64,000 nt of DNA from Thermaurantimonas sp046299575 (GTDB lineage Bacteria > Bacteroidota > Bacteroidia > Flavobacteriales > Schleiferiaceae), in contig NZ_JBKBHX010000002.1 in assembly GCF_046299575.1 (NCBI RefSeq), forward strand, positions 1-64,000. The letters run 5' to 3'. The notes beneath the pieces are model-generated. The model saw nothing but the letters and a program-made list of their open reading frames with translations, was not told the DNA's origin and searched no databases. Positions 62,723 through 64,000 of the stretch are shown in pieces. How positions within the stretch are numbered: position 1 is the stretch's first letter; the number at the start of each line of letters is the position of its first letter. A program made the position numbers and the translations under genes.

Positions 62723-64000
62723 AAAAGTACATCTAATATTCTCAGCATTATTAGCTTATCTCTGCTTGCTGTCTGAGGTGAAAGGGCAGTTTGATTCTTC
62801 ATTTATACGTTCATTTAATATGGGGTTCGGATTTCATTCGGGGGGTCCTATTTCAGTAGGTGAGGATAAAGATAAAAATCTACTTTTCACATTTGGTTTC
62901 AAAACGGTAGGAGGTGGAATTTATGGTGAATTTCCTTACTTCGTGCTGTATGATCAGGAGGGTTTTTTACTTAATTTTTTTGCTATTCCGGTACAGCAAT
63001 ATTTTACGTCTTTATTGTTGAGAGATTCAAGGGCATGGATCGTTCATACCTTCCGGGACGGAAGAATTCTGTTGCGACACTTTTCAGGCAACGATCTCCG
63101 CACTATAGCAGGATGGATTATGCTCGGGCCGAATTACCAGATGCAATGGGTCAATGATTTGCATTTAGTGCCGATGTATGTAACTGACACCCTGGCTCTG
63201 GGGCTTTCAATAACGGGCAGTCAAAATGCTTTGGAAGTCTATTGCATCAATCTGATCAATGGTATGCCTATGTGGTCTTACCCAATACCTGATTCATTGA
63301 GAAGTGAGACAGTAAATGTAAACGGTGTAAATCTGTCGTATTACAGATTTTCACAGATTTACAATTCAAACGGGAAAACTCATCTCGTACTTCACAAAAG
63401 ACAAAACAGCTGTGAAAAGATACAATTTACCTTCACTTTAGAAGGATATGACGGATTTAAAGTGGAAGAGGATTGTTATGAGGTGAAGTGGGTTTCGGAT
63501 AAAATTCCTTTGGAAGTTAAAAGATACAATCTTTATTCTATCCCTAATCCGTTGGATAACAACCGGTTTATGTATGACTTCCAAAGTGTGCTAGTGATTA
63601 CCTCTACCTCTGGTGATACGCTTTTGACATTCGATAAGGCTGACTTGTCTGCAGGCTATTCCTTTCATCCTGAAAAGGTTTGGTTTGAAGAGGATTCTAC
63701 ATTTACCGTTTTTTTCATTCACAGTTGGGACACTATAAAATATTATTACCATGGAATGCTTAATTTTTCGCTTGATGGCAAGATCAATTGGTGCAGAGAT
63801 TACAAGCCTTTACCGCTAGGAAGTTTAATTTCAGGCAATGAAAATACACCCATTCGGCTATCCGATAAAGGTTTTCTGACTTTGGATTTTAACAAAAAAT
63901 ATATAATTAAAATAGATAATATCGGAAGAATAGTCAAAAGCGATATTGGCATCACAATTACAAAAAACTATTGCACTTACATTCATGAGCCTGAACCTGA
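62712..64000 (+). CDS. Exported protein, propeller-like; 3' end outside window
   Basis: An ATG at 62712 opens a frame that runs without stop to the window end (at least 429 codons). It overlaps the last 11 bp of the previous gene, suggesting translational coupling. A signal peptide is evident (MRGKKVHLIFSALLAYLCLL then SEVKGQF). The mature part contains repeated beta-strand pairs (NLLFTFGFKTVGGGIYGEFPYFVLYDQEGFLLNFFAIP; NALEVYCINLINGMPMWSYPIPD; YHGMLNFSLDGKINWCRDY), suggesting a beta-propeller similar in style to the N-terminal half of the upstream protein. A T9SS sorting tail may lie beyond the window. Function unknown. Confidence 0.8.
   Translation, partial: MRGKKVHLIFSALLAYLCLLSEVKGQFDSSFIRSFNMGFGFHSGGPISVGEDKDKNLLFTFGFKTVGGGIYGEFPYFVLYDQEGFLLNFFAIPVQQYFTSLLLRDSRAWIVHTFRDGRILLRHFSGNDLRTIAGWIMLGPNYQMQWVNDLHLVPMYVTDTLALGLSITGSQNALEVYCINLINGMPMWSYPIPDSLRSETVNVNGVNLSYYRFSQIYNSNGKTHLVLHKRQNSCEKIQFTFTLEGYDGFKVEEDCYEVKWVSDKIPLEVKRYNLYSIPNPLDNNRFMYDFQSVLVITSTSGDTLLTFDKADLSAGYSFHPEKVWFEEDSTFTVFFIHSWDTIKYYYHGMLNFSLDGKINWCRDYKPLPLGSLISGNENTPIRLSDKGFLTLDFNKKYIIKIDNIGRIVKSDIGITITKNYCTYIHEPEP

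Noticed and set aside
1..64000. Search for tRNA, rRNA, CRISPR arrays, transposases, prophage and known antiphage systems
   Set aside because: No cloverleaf-like intergenic sequence, no spaced short direct repeats and no transposase, integrase or defence-type motif was seen; gaps are short apart from the two repeat islands.

Overview
The window is a stretch of a Bacteroidota chromosome; the class cannot be fixed from this sequence alone. The evidence is the complete core gldK-gldL-gldM-gldN operon of the type IX secretion system (T9SS), several PorP/SprF and PorV/PorQ outer-membrane proteins, cargo with type A and type B T9SS sorting domains, a BshA bacillithiol enzyme, a SufBCD operon, CheB/CheR-PAS signalling proteins, an almost complete absence of Shine-Dalgarno sequences, and repeated promoter elements of the Bacteroidota type (-7 TAnnTTTG, -33 TTTG/TTG). 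No tRNA, rRNA, insertion sequence, phage or CRISPR array was seen.

Layout. 1-7017: the 3' part of a giant PKD-type surface protein with a C-terminal type B sorting domain, built from recently duplicated 1335-bp units, followed by its PorP/SprF partner. 7018-7864: a non-coding island with a 181-bp structured repeat that recurs at 59592, a hairpin and an inverted repeat-like element. 7865-20594: housekeeping genes (ligA, a lone paaA, recG, an acyltransferase, mscS, rpmE, a beta-helix lipoprotein, nfeD-like, topA) and an arginase-fold protein that has lost metal ligands. 20683-26263: porP-gldKLMN, the T9SS core and motor, closed by a terminator. 26368-39229: a long same-strand block of exported proteins (secreted nuclease, FlgD-like-tail protein, OB-fold type A cargo, two lipoproteins, TonB-dependent receptor, PorV-like barrel, and a tiny stand-alone sorting domain). 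39248-43141: suf operon on the minus strand, divergent from bshA. 44475-54380: a signalling block (EEP phosphohydrolase, response regulator, CheB-CheR-PAS fusion, large PAS/GAF histidine kinase, MarC on the other strand, and a PAS protein with a histidine box but no ATPase domain). 54479-57344: a lipoprotein plus TonB receptor operon behind a palindromic operator. 57482-59483: rpsA preceded by two tiny ORFs chained by ATGA overlaps. 60045-64000: two further exported proteins, the first with a frameshift inside a GT repeat in its signal peptide and a sharp base-composition break in the middle, the second cut by the window end.

The unifying theme is T9SS: the motor and core (GldKLMN), candidate translocon or attachment subunits (two PorP/SprF, one PorV-like) and at least six probable clients lie in one 64-kb window. 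The observations most worth following up are the GT-repeat frameshift and chimeric composition at 60045-62722, the ATGA-chained leader ORFs before rpsA, the metal-ligand-poor ureohydrolase next to the T9SS operon, the stand-alone sorting domain at 38819, the partly homogenised tandem repeats at 1-2670, and the 181-bp repeat pair.
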